From Chara braunii (lineage: Eukaryota; Streptophyta; Charophyceae; Charales; Characeae), in assembly GCA_003427395.1 (NCBI GenBank), contig BFEA01000020.1, positions 1,340,334-1,361,192 of the forward strand: a stretch of DNA of 20,859 nucleotides, given 5' to 3'. The position numbers were made by a program, and so were the translations under genes. Of the stretch, positions 8,605-17,024 are shown in pieces. The notes under the pieces were generated by a model. The model did not search any database. It was not told where the DNA came from and saw only the letters and a program-made list of their open reading frames with translations. Positions within the stretch are counted from its first letter, which is position 1, and every line of letters begins with the position of its first letter.

Positions 8605-10166
8605 CATGCCTGTGCCGTATGAATATGATATTCCCTCCCTCCCACTCTGTATGGTATGACATCGTGTATATTAAATGGAAAAATAGTTGAGTGATTGAGG
8701 GTCAACATCAAGTAATCATCCCTTTTGGCCGCATAAGCTGGGAGGGGTTCTATGAAATCAATAATATCATAATTACTTCCGAAATGATGAATGAAGGCTG
8801 CCTGAATTTCAATTGGAATGTGTCTGAATTCTACCCAGTAGTGATCCTCCATCATTTGTTTCCTCCTTTCATCAGGTCCTTGCTTTGGAGGAGACCATGG
8901 ATAAATTTTGACTTCTGATCTTTCACATCTTAATTTACGCCAGCCTTCGATTGTTTTTTTATCTGAGTTGTGTAGACACAGAATTGTGAAAATAACTGAC
9001 GAAATTGGAAGAATTAAAAAATCTTGACACAGTGCTTCGTAGCTTCCTTTGTATGCTGCCAACCTCTTACAAATCCATTTGATCTTATCATTAGTTGATT
9101 TGTAAGCTGAGTCATCGTGAAAGACCCAATTGTTTGCATGTGTCGAGTAGATTAAATCCCTTTCATCCAATTTGTGTGTCGGATAAGTTTTAATTAGTGA
9201 TTTTTCCCCTCCTAAATCAATTACCCGATTCTCAGAAGAGAGAATGAATTTGGAGAGAAAAAAAGCCTTTGCTGTTGTGAGATTGCGCAGGGGTATCTTT
9301 AATGGTTGTGATTGCTCCCCCTGCCTTTTGATTTCTAACTCCTAAATTAGGAGGTTCCCTTTCACACACTGCACCCAAGGGGAAGAACCATCATTCTGGT
9401 ACACCTTTTCGTGGATTGGAGATAACCTCCCCTGGTTTTGAAATTGTTCTTGAGAAGCAGTGTTGGGAATGAACTCAATCTCTTTCTCCTCCCGGTTCGC
9501 CTCCTGCATCTCTTCTAACCCCCTCTTGCCTTCTTCCCCCTTGCCCCCGCCCTCCTCCCCTTTCGTCCTCTTTTCTATTCCTTCCTCTCCTCCTTGCTTT
9601 CCTCCTCCATCTCCTGCTCCTCCCTTTTCTCTTCTCAATTCTTGTATTCTACCCCACGAGGAGCCTGCTTGAAATACCATGTTTCCTCTGCTACCTCTCG
9701 GGAATTGAGTTGATATTGACAACCTTTGCCATCTGTAATTCAGAGCTACTCCATTACCTTGTGCAAACACATGTTCCCCTATTTGTTGTGTGGCACCTGA
9801 CAATGATTGAACTTCCAATATCTCTTTTTCCCCCATATCATATTGATTGAAAAGGGGATTGATGATCACTTCTCCCTGATGTTCGTTCTGATCCTGATTT
9901 GTGTAGGACTGTTTCATGTCCTATACCACATTTTCTTTGTGACCCTTCTGTTCCTTTTGTTCTTCCGTCGTGAGGATTTTTCCTTCCCCCATTTGTACTT
10001 TTGTTGAATTTTCCTTGCCCTCTTTTCCTTGTTTCTGTCTTGCCGCCAGCACTGTCCTAACCGGCGTATGCAGTTGCCTTGCTGCTATTTGTCGCATAGC
10101 TCCTCTAAACAACAATGTCGATTCTTTTAACTGGTGACTTCTCTGGTGGTGTACTATACGCGGCAT
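8604..10166 (-). pseudogene. LINE B ORF1, N-terminal and RRM-like (DUF4283-like) part
   Basis: A single minus-strand frame runs from the ATG at 10166 to 8604, interrupted only by TAG stops at 9918-9920 and 9339-9341. The first third is Gln/Glu/Gly-rich, low complexity (about 9500-9620 is G-rich on the minus strand). The last 180 codons look folded: NNWVFHDDSAYKS, WICKRLAAYKGSYEAL, then YWVEFRHIPIEIQAAFIHHF and DYLMLTLNHSTI. The spacing of W-V-F-P and the later beta-strand resembles the DUF4283/RRM-like domain of plant LINE and LINE-derived ORF1 proteins, which binds RNA. The family match is by eye only. The frame fails near 8640, close to the inverted-repeat insertion. Confidence 0.6.
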
Positions 10167-10198
10167 TCTGACGTGATTATGATATCTTCTGACACTTC

Positions 10199-10259
10199 AA
10201 CCAACCCAAACAACCAACCCAAACAACCAACGCAAACAACCAACCCAAACAACCAACCC
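10199..10259. repeat. 13-bp minisatellite, about 4.7 units
   Basis: The unit aaccaacccaaac is repeated four full times (one with cgc for ccc) and then breaks into accaacccc. It lies at or just beyond the presumed 5' end of LINE B and may belong to its 5'UTR or to the target. Confidence 0.85.
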
Positions 10260-10438
10260 CTCCTCCTACCACCAGCAATCCAATCAACCTGCCCTCCAAC
10301 CAGCGCTCCCCCCCCCCCCCCTTACTGTCCAACTCAACCTGCCTTCCAGACAACCAACCACTCCCCAGTTTCCCACCTACCTGCCATCTAAGCCTCCCAA
10401 CTAGTTTCCCACCTACCTGCCACCTAAGCCTCCCAACT
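10260..10438. repeat. C-rich tract with 36-bp tandem repeat
   Basis: A run of about 14 C lies near 10307-10320. Two 36-bp units (10367-10402 and 10403-10438, agtttcccacctacctgcca...) differ at one or two positions. The whole stretch is nearly G-free on the + strand. Confidence 0.75.
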
Positions 10439-10913
10439 ATTATCTAATTATTGTTGATTATGTATATATTTCTTTTATTTTCTCGTTAGTTTTGATACAA
10501 AGGCGAAACGGGTTTGGCAGAGAGAAGTTGCGAGAGAAGGGGATAACAGAAACAATCTTTCCCAGATTCTATCGGTTGTTGACACCTGTTTGCTCCTTCC
10601 TCACTCCTCTCTCTCCTCCTTGCTTATGTGCTCTTCCTATCTCCTTCTTCCTGCCTCCTTATATCTTCTCTTTCCAACCCTTATACAAACAAAATCGAAA
10701 ATGCTGGCAAAGCTCCCCCTAATCTCAGCTAATTGTGAATCCGAATGGGGAGGAGGTAGAAGGCCGATTGTCTTGTGACGATTAGCCGCCCCCCTTGATG
10801 TAATTAGCTTCCAAACATGTCACCCGTACTCAGTAATCGCATATCATTAATTGCAAATGATCCAAACTCTTGATCGTCATGCTACGTAGAATGCGTAGCC
10901 ACTGTCCACCCTG
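10439..10913. other. No gene seen
   Basis: An AT-rich segment (10439-10500) is followed by mixed sequence with pyrimidine-rich runs (10585-10680). Open frames are short and without recognisable domains. Confidence 0.4.
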
Positions 10914-10914
10914 G

Positions 10915-11054
10915 TGGCGATCCGTTCCCCCCCCTTTACTCCGATGTAAACCAATATAACATACCCATTCATAATGCCACATTTACTCACAAGTCGCTTA
11001 TGTAGCACCTCATTTGCTGCAATCGATACAATCGGTAGGCAATGTACGTTACCT
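10915..11054. repeat. Dispersed repeat S, copy 1
   Basis: It starts ggcgatccgttccccccc, then has aaaccaatataaca, ccacatttactcac, gtagcacctcatttgctgca and caatcggtaggcaatgta. Copies 2 and 3 (from 11440 and about 11660) share these blocks in the same order and orientation. An extra piece (acccattcataat) is inserted here. Confidence 0.8.
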
Positions 11055-11224
11055 AGCCGATGTCCACGTCGTGCATTCCTACCCTGCTTATCGTACGTGT
11101 ACACACTAGATCACATTCACCAACCAAGGCATTCGCTCGTACGTCGTCTGGCAAATCTAGGCATCCTCTCTTAGACTGATCATCAAAGCATGACTTCAAA
11201 GACTTCGAATACTATTCTGTTTCA

Positions 11225-11448
11225 TTGGCAATTACAATCGGAGCTGAATGCATCTGACCGTAATCACATCTAGAACTTAGTAGGAGAAAGCTCGACATGA
11301 GTATGTCCACTCGATTGTGCCATTCATGGTGTTTTGTTGGCAATTACAATCGGAGCTGAATGCATCTGACCGTAATCACATCCATAACTCAGTAGGAGAA
11401 AGCCCAACATGAGTATGTCCACACGATCTTGCCATTCATGGCGATCCG
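11225..11448. repeat. 112-bp tandem duplication
   Basis: Units 11225-11336 and 11337-11448 share ttggcaattacaatcggagc, tgaatgcatctgaccgtaat and gtatgtccac with about a dozen differences. The second unit runs directly into S copy 2 (ggcgatccgtttccccccc). Confidence 0.85.
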
Positions 11449-11890
11449 TTTCCCCCCCTTTATGCCGAAGTAAACCAATATAACAAGCCACATTTACTCA
11501 CGAGTCGCGTATATAGCACATCGTTTGCTGCACTAGATTCAATCGAAGGCAATGTAGGTTACCGCCCAGGTAACGACCCTTTTCCCTCTCGATATAAAGC
11601 ATTGATCGCACCCGTCTGCGCGCTCTATACCTGTGTCCCCTCTGTTCACTTCTGACCCTTCCCCTCCTTTACGCCGATATAAACCAATATAGCATGCCAC
11701 ATTTACTCACGAGACGCATATGTAGCACATCCTTCATTGCACTAGATTCAATCGGTAGGCAATGTAGGATACGGAGCCGCTGCCCGCCCAGGTGACTACC
11801 CGTTTCCCAATCGATATAAGGCATCGATCGCACCCGTCTGCTCTCTCTATACCCGTCTCCCCTCTGTTCACTTCTGGCCGTTCCGATCGT
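11440..11890. repeat. Repeat S copies 2 and 3, tandem array with a unit of about 215 bp
   Basis: Copy 2 (11440) and copy 3 (about 11660) each hold the S blocks followed by a shared tail: cgcccaggt, ctcgatataa/atcgatataa, gcacccgtctgc, cccctctgttcacttctg. The period is about 213-220 bp. No protein-coding pattern is kept between copies, so this is non-coding satellite-like DNA. Confidence 0.8.
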
Positions 11891-12935
11891 TCCCACATAC
11901 TTGACGTGGCAATCTTCCGCAGTCGCTGCGTTCAGCCAGAGAGCCTATTGAGGCAATCCTACTGAATCCTCCCTTACCACTTCCTTTCCACTTCCCTTCG
12001 TTCTTTCCGTTCCACTCCACCTTCGTTCTACCACCGCCCGGGCACCAGCGGTCCGCGTCGTGTATTCCTACTCTGCTAATCTTACGTGTACACAATGGAG
12101 CATTTGAATATCACAAACGTGTACACTCGGTCCCGATCCCTTGTAATTCCACTGAGAGTATTACGATCACCCACTTACAAATAGCATATTCATATCAGTA
12201 GTTTTGTGGAAAGCCGGAAGAGAGTAGCACGCCTCTTCACCCTTTTGCGTATCACAAACACGTGTTCACTCGCTCCCGATCCCTTTTAATTTTACGATCA
12301 CCCGCTTTCGAATAACATATTCATCTTTAAGTGACACCATAAGAATGTGGAAGATGACCGATGTTCCTTCCTCAAAGAACATTACCAGCCCAGGTTATTC
12401 CGAAAACATTGTGATAGCATTCCCCTCATAAGTCTGGGCTCGTTCACATGCTCAAACATTCACACTCTCACACTCGCGGAAAACGAAGACTTACCTTGTT
12501 AGTAGAGGAATTGTACCCGCATACCTCGTTTCTATATTCTTTGCTGTAGCTCTGTGCACTTCACCCCTGCCCCTCTATTTCGCTGCGCCATCCCAGTTGT
12601 AATCACAGGCCGAGTAGCATCGCTCTCCCCTGTTCACTCCTGGCCCCTCCCTCGTCCTCAACATCGAAGGAGGTGTTGCTTCCGATCCCACATACCTGAC
12701 GTGGCAATCCTCCGCATATGCCGCATTCAGCCAGAGCCCCTCCCGTCTATGGAAGCAACCCTACTGAATCCTCCCGTGTCACTCCTCCATCCTAACTCCA
12801 CCATCGGGGCACAAGCGGTCCGTGTCATGTGTTCCTACCTTACTAAGCACGCGTCTTCACGCTGGATCACATTGACCAGCCGAGGCGCGCGAAAGGCACG
12901 AGCGCATTCTCACTAGCGCTTGTCGCGCCGCAGCC
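11867..12935. repeat. Larger mosaic repeat with a spacing of about 765 bp
   Basis: The block 11867-12090 (tgttcacttctggcc ... cccacatacttgacgtggca ... cactgaatcctccc-like ... gcggtccgcgtcgtgtattc) recurs at about 12630-12870 with the same order of sub-blocks. A second pair (atcacaaacgtgtacactcg at about 12110 and atcacaaacacgtgttcact at about 12248, then cccgatccctt and tacgatcaccc) lies between. 12880-12970 is CpG-dense. No gene is supported. Confidence 0.65.
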
Positions 12936-13067
12936 CGGGATCCTGCCCCGATTTTGCGGGCGGTGATGGATTTGTTCTTCGTAAATCTTTTCTTTGATCT
13001 GGTTCTTCGTCAGGCTGATAAACAATCTTCAGTGTATCCTTGAACCTCCTCTCAAAGGTTTTCTCAT

Positions 13068-13500
13068 GTCAATTCCAAGAAAACCACTGTCCCTTGTCTC
13101 ATGCAATGAACTCAGTTCAGATCTGCACAGTCAAAATCAGGGTCGTAACTTCTGGTCAAAGTCAAGATTCAGAGGTAAAAAGTCGCGTCCCCAGTCCAAG
13201 AGTGGTCTCAGAAAGGTCCTATGGTCAAGGGGTATGAGGCCCTGTGTCAAAAGCTGTGTCCTGTACCCCTATGTGAGACAGTTGACTCATGGAAATTCAA
13301 GAGTCAGACCCATTTTGGGCAAAGCAGGCCTAGAGTCAAAGTCTTCCCAGAAGTCAACCACGGCGTAGATCACATGCACATCAAAGTATGTCTGCAGGTT
13401 TCCAGAAAACTCCAGTACCAACTGCGACACGACTCCTTTGGGTAAGCAGTGCATCAAGGCCATCGGCGAAGTCAAGGGGAGGCTGGTCAATGCTGGTCAA
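13068..13500. promoter_or_regulatory. Dense cluster of TTGAC cores (W-box-like), function unproven
   Basis: Twelve TTGAC/GTCAA pentamers occur in about 433 bp (near 13068, 13130, 13154, 13161, 13223, 13246, 13282, 13335, 13353, 13471, 13486, 13496), eleven in one orientation. By chance about one would be expected on both strands. TTGAC is the core of the plant WRKY-binding W-box. A degenerate short repeat would give the same picture, and no adjacent gene is visible. Confidence 0.3.
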
Positions 13501-14235
13501 CACTATATGAAGACTGCCAGGCCCTGGGTGAAGTCATTCTGCCTCGCGCTTTCCAGCGGCCAAAGTGCTGCTCACGAGGCTGAGGTGATGAGAGGCTGGT
13601 TCCAGACAGAGGGGAAGAACGCCAACCGGGGAAGCCATGGTGTTGGGCGGAGGCCATAGCCAGGAAGAGGCTGCCACGACAGCTGCTAGGAAGTGACTCA
13701 GCGAGGAAGAGGGCGATCAGGTCTGCGAGATTGTGAGAGACTGGCATGTGGAGAGAGAGCATGAAGGAAGCTTACTTGAACTTACCTGGGCGCCGATGAT
13801 ATAGAAGATGCTGCTAGTCTTCAAGAGGTTGAAGAAGGTCAGCTCCAACCTCCATAGCTGGGTCTGTGGTTGGAGAGGTTGGGCGCCATTGCTGGGACCT
13901 GCACAGAGACTTCGTCAACGACTTTCAGAGAGCGACATGCATTACTGAGGTGGCATGTTGGAGGGGAGATGCCTGATGGAGAAGTGGGATTAGAAGAGCC
14001 GACATACCTGTACTATTGAATGTTAATGAAACTCTTCTCTCTCTCCCTTCTCTCTACCGCTCCTCTCCTTTGTCCATTTCTGATTACACACTGCTTCTAT
14101 GATGTGCAACTGATCGGGTTTGGACTTGTACACGTTTTGGGGGGTCTACATTTTGAGCGCTTGAATTATACTTGCATGACAATGCTGATTGAGCTTCTTG
14201 ATGAGACTGTGGGCTCATTACACCCATCTTGGGCA
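13501..14235. other. No gene seen
   Basis: The sequence is mixed composition. Small open frames on both strands have no recognisable domain, splice-site pattern or codon signal that I can support. Confidence 0.4.
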
Positions 14236-14460
14236 TATTTTTTTACTTCTTTCTTTCTTTCTTTCTTTTCGTTTCTTTTCTTTTTTGGTTTTTGGGCATC
14301 CACCTACTGGGAACAATTAGGAGTGATGATATGAGCAAGCACTCCTACTTGCCCTACCGGAGACTCCAATCTATTGGTGGGGAGTGGCACCTGCTGGAAA
14401 TCAGGTCCAGCGTCCCATTGAATACAAATTGTAAATTGAGCATATGAAATACCAACAGAA
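14236..14460 (-). mobile_element. LINE 3' end C (severely 5'-truncated copy)
   Basis: The minus strand shows the 53-bp core (14416-14364), then a hairpin (14347-14318), then an A-rich tail seen as a T/TTTC-rich stretch (about 14238-14292). The arrangement is the same as in LINE A. The sequence beyond the core does not match LINE A or B, so only a short 3' piece or a different subfamily is present. Confidence 0.7.
14318..14347 (-). other. LINE C 3'-terminal hairpin
   Basis: Arms 14318-14325 (taggagtg) and 14340-14347 (cactccta) pair perfectly. The 14-base loop atgatatgagcaag shares eight of 14 positions with both other loops. The stem sequence is unrelated to those of LINE A and element F. 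Confidence 0.7.
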
Positions 14461-14942
14461 ATTAGGCGAGGAAATACCTCTTTGGCCAAAAGACACCAAC
14501 CAGATTTAGCCCTGCAAGCAAGCTTCCCTTCCCCGAAAAACATGAAAAAATACAACTTACTACTTGTTTTGATTTGCTTTAGTGAAAGGGGTTTTGATGT
14601 TCTTTTTAACTTCTTTGAAGTTCTTTCACTTCTTGAACTTTTCCCATTTGTTTTCTCGCTTTTCTATTTTGCTCTCTTCTTCTTGGTTTGTTGGTTTGCC
14701 TTGCATCCTGCTGAGGAAATTAAAAGGTTGAGGATTATCTATATGTCTTCCTACCACTACTTTGTTTTGATTATCTCCCAGATATCTCACAGACTACATG
14801 GTGAGCCTTCCCTTATGTGTGATGGTAAGTAATCATTCCTTCTTTCCTCCCCCACCCTCTTCCCTCCCCCCCCCTCCCCCCCCAAAAAAAGGGATAGAAT
14901 TTTTTTTTTGGTGCTTTTTTTGTTGCCTCCCTTGCCAATCAT
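14461..14942. other. No gene seen; C- and A-tracts at the end
   Basis: The stretch is T-rich with no supported gene. 14847-14888 is C-rich ending in A7, which may be low-complexity sequence next to a read end. Confidence 0.4.
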
Positions 14943-14980
14943 CTGTCTCTTTTACACATCTAGATGTGTATAAGAGACAG
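14943..14980. other. Nextera (Tn5 mosaic end) mate-pair junction adapter: contamination
   Basis: 14962-14980 is exactly AGATGTGTATAAGAGACAG, the Tn5 mosaic end. 14943-14961 is its reverse complement with one mismatch (T for A at 14952). Back to back, these form the junction adapter of Nextera mate-pair libraries. It is followed by N at 14981. This is synthetic sequence left in the assembly; any protein across it is an artefact. Confidence 0.97.
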
Positions 14981-15059
14981 NCCCTCTCCTTACACTCCCT
15001 CAGCAGAATAGACTATAGCGAGTATTTTCAAATGGCAGAGGAGAGCATTGACCCAAAAC

Positions 15060-15215
15060 GTCAGGCATACCAACGGGTGTAGCTCAGTTGATACATCCAT
15101 GAACTGTTGAAATACAGATCCGAGTTGGAATCCAGATGCAACGTGATGAATGAAATCACCTAGGGCCCTTGGGCTGGTCAGTAGTTTGGCAATGATATCG
15201 AGGCTGTTGCTTTTT
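15060..15215 (+). mobile_element. tRNA-headed SINE-like element 1
   Basis: A tRNA-like segment at 15075-15145 has an A-box-like TAGCTCAGTTG (15080-15090) and a B-box-like GAGTTGGAATCC (15122-15133), spaced as in a Pol III internal promoter. A short unrelated body follows, then a T-rich stretch (15210-15225) that could end Pol III transcription. The D-arm and T-arm are imperfect, so a real tRNA is unlikely. Target-site duplications were not found, and the adapter at 14980 limits the left side. Confidence 0.55.
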
Positions 15216-15255
15216 TTTCTTTTCCTTTTGGGGCAAGTACGTTTATTTCAGAGCA

Positions 15256-15507
15256 GAGTTTTGAATGGGCAAAAAAAACACGGGTGGGCAAAGAGAACAG
15301 TAGCCAAGTCTGAAGAGGCAATGAAAGTACCTCGGCCGTGACAGAGACAGGTATCATAACTACAGGGGTGGACCGTGGTGTCAGACGGAACGGGGGGAAA
15401 AAAACAAGGAAGGCAACGGATCTATTTCGCCTGTGCATGCACATTCTAGTCCGGCGGCTGTTTGTTTTGCCAGGACGTGTTTTTTTTTCCCATTCGAGTT
15501 TGAAACC
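15256..15507. repeat. Imperfect inverted repeat, about 45-50 bp arms
   Basis: 15256-15300 (gagttttgaatgggcaaaaa...) matches the reverse complement of 15458-15507 (aactcgaatgggaaaaaaaa...), with 157 bp between. The blocks GAATGGG, an A8-9 tract, ACACG and GGCAAA...ACAG are shared. It could be a MITE-like foldback element; no target duplication is clear. Confidence 0.55.
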
Positions 15508-15534
15508 TGCCATGTCTGCACTTCTTTCATTGTT

Positions 15535-15652
15535 TTCTGACAAGTTGCTGTGCTATTTTTGTCCATCGGCGATGACAGTGAACTCAGGCAGGCCCTTCAG
15601 GGTCAGGGGTCACTTTACTGTTTCTGACTAACAAGTTTCTGTGTGCTACCAA
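15535..15652. repeat. Short diverged direct repeat
   Basis: tttctgacaagttgctgtgcta near 15535 resembles tttctgactaacaagtttct plus gtgtgcta near 15621. Only about 22 bp are similar. Confidence 0.4.
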
Positions 15653-15911
15653 TGCCCATGGCTTATGATGGCTACCGTCCCCAAGTAGAACTTACGGTTT
15701 TAGGGCAACTTTCAGATCAGAAAAAGAGTGTCACGTACATGATAGGCCCACATTCCATTGGGAAGGGACGGCAGTAGTCATCAATGCCCCAACTCAGTTT
15801 AGTGTGCTCCATGGGGCATGAACCATCAAGATGAGCTCTCTGAGCAACTAGCACACAGGCAAGTTGGCAACTTTTGTTGGTTTCTAAGAAGGGGATAGCC
15901 CCGTACCTTCT

Positions 15912-15978
15912 TGTACCAAGATTCAAACTCCTGATCTGTTCATCCACAGTTATATGTGTGCCCCACTCAACCATCAGG
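15912..15978 (-). mobile_element. tRNA-headed SINE-like element 2 (head)
   Basis: The minus strand reads TGGTTGAGTGGGG (A-box-like, 15973-15961) and GGAGTTTGAATCTT (B-box-like, 15931-15918), with tRNA-like spacing. The body would extend toward 15720. The 3' end and target duplications could not be found. A diverged tRNA pseudogene is the alternative. Confidence 0.5.
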
Positions 15979-16030
15979 CAGGGACAGACAACTGTCTGTA
16001 GTTCGGTGGACAAAAGAGAGAAACAGAGGC

Positions 16031-16032
<2 letters not shown>

Positions 16033-16119
<87 letters not shown>
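16033..16119. repeat. (AG)43 microsatellite
   Basis: About 43 uninterrupted AG units. Proteins read through it (Arg-Glu or Leu-Ser repeats) are artefacts. Its length is likely variable and hard to assemble. Confidence 0.98.
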
Positions 16120-16122
<3 letters not shown>

Positions 16123-16412
16123 GGAGTTTGTTTGAGATCCATAAACTGACCCTAGAGAGAGAATATTGTGCAAAAAAAAGAAAGTTCAAAGAACGCAAAT
16201 TTAACTAAATGGCTGTTCTTGCTTCCTATACTTTGCGGTCACACTCATCTTCCTCANGAGAGAGAGAGACCATTTAACGGAGTTTGTTTGAGATCCATAA
16301 ACTGACCCTATTTTTTCAATATTGTGCAAAAAAAAGAAAGTTCAAAGAACGCAAATTTAACTAAATGGCTGTTCTTGCTTCCTATACTTTGCGGTCACAC
16401 TCATCTTCCTCA
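16120..16412. repeat. 137-bp duplication across an N: probable two-allele assembly artefact
   Basis: 16120-16256 (aacggagtttgtttgagatc ... catcttcctca) recurs from 16276, offset 156 bp, with N at 16257 and a short GA run at 16258-16269 leading into the second copy. The copies differ only at a short block (gagagaga versus ttttttc after gacccta). The second copy starting inside a GA run mirrors the (AG)43 before the first copy. Confidence 0.85.
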
Positions 16413-16484
16413 ATTCCCATGCCGCTACCCTCCTTCCGCATGATTCTCTCTCCGTTGCCTTTGTTCAACACTTTTCTGCTAGTA

Positions 16485-16711
16485 CCCCTGAGCGCAACGC
16501 ACCCTCATTATGGATGTGTCCGACCGGAAAGACAGCTACCGGTAGTATGTGTGCATAATAAGGTTGTGTTCCTTTGTTCAAAACTTTTCTGCTTGCACCA
16601 TCGGCTATTGTTTTCCCCTGAGCGCAACACACCCTCATTATGGATGTGTCTGACCGGAAAGACAGCTACCGGTACTATGCGTGCATAATGAGGGCGTGTT
16701 GTGCTCGGGGG
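16485..16711. repeat. Tandemly repeated foldback (long hairpin) element
   Basis: In the second unit, 16615-16642 and 16684-16711 are inverted repeats of 28 bp with three mismatches. The 41-bp spacer holds a nested ACCGG/CCGGT pair. The first unit (from 16485) has the same left arm and spacer but a decayed right arm (from about 16554). Preceding blocks (ttgttcaacacttttctgct and ttgttcaaaacttttctgct) show the whole was duplicated. Confidence 0.75.
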
Positions 16712-16899
16712 AAGACGGTAGTGTTGTCAGAGGACCTGGGTTTGGTTGCTCTGAGGTCTACAAATACCGACCTACCCCTTGAGCATAGGCCCTGGACCCT
16801 CTGTCCTCTGAGGCCACACTCCTGGCCCTTTTCTTTTCGGGGGGGTAAATCCTGCTCGGGTTACTAGACAGGGTCGTAAGAGCATCCCCCCCTAGTACC

Positions 16900-17024
16900 C
16901 CCTCGCCAGTGCTCCAGTCTATTGGTGGGAAGCAGCGCCTTCTGGGAACTGGGTCCAGCGTCCCATAGAACATCAATCCGATTGAAAGTTTGAACCAAGT
17001 TTTCAACTGACCTCTTTTTTTTTT
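16900..17024 (-). mobile_element. LINE 3' end D (core without hairpin)
   Basis: The 53-bp core is at 16912-16964. The flank cctcgccagtg (16901-16911 region) equals LINE A's 15-25, but in LINE A the hairpin block follows whereas here the core follows at once, so the hairpin has been lost precisely. A T11 run near 17014-17024 could be the tail of another minus-strand insertion. Confidence 0.65.

Larger units (their letters stand above)
1691..10198 (-). mobile_element. LINE B: near full-length, decayed non-LTR retrotransposon
   Basis: On the minus strand the element shows ORF1-like coding (10166 to about 7085), an intermediate open stretch (6962-6519), ORF2 with AP-endonuclease and RT (6493 to 2117), a 3'UTR, the 53-bp core (1774-1723) and a poly(A) tail seen as T25 (1691-1715). 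The order ORF1-EN-RT-zinc segment is that of L1-like LINEs. At least eight in-frame stops and several frameshifts make it non-functional. The 5' boundary is uncertain: it is placed where the 13-bp minisatellite begins. A weak 7-bp match (tgacact at 1683-1689 and 10190-10196) might be a target-site duplication, but ttgacacctg near 10577 is an equal candidate, so neither is claimed. Confidence 0.85.

Noticed and set aside
9460-9672. Pro/Ser-rich + strand frame
   Set aside because: It is the reverse complement of the low-complexity Gly/Glu-rich part of LINE B ORF1.
1683-10196. tgacact as the LINE B target-site duplication
   Set aside because: Seven bases only, and a competing match (ttgacacctg near 10577) exists.
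10915-12935. CRISPR-like array
   Set aside because: Repeats are 100-200 bp, diverged and irregular, without short identical repeats and uniform spacers; the context is eukaryotic.
13287-13762. Minus-strand frames (VVDFWEDFDSR and others) as a host gene
   Set aside because: No recognisable domain, short frames, and the TTGAC repeat bias explains part of the openness.
14798-15082. Open frame of about 94 codons across the adapter
   Set aside because: It reads through the synthetic Nextera junction and an N.
15717-16198. Long Leu-Ser and Arg-Glu repeat proteins on both strands
   Set aside because: They are translations of the (AG)43 microsatellite.
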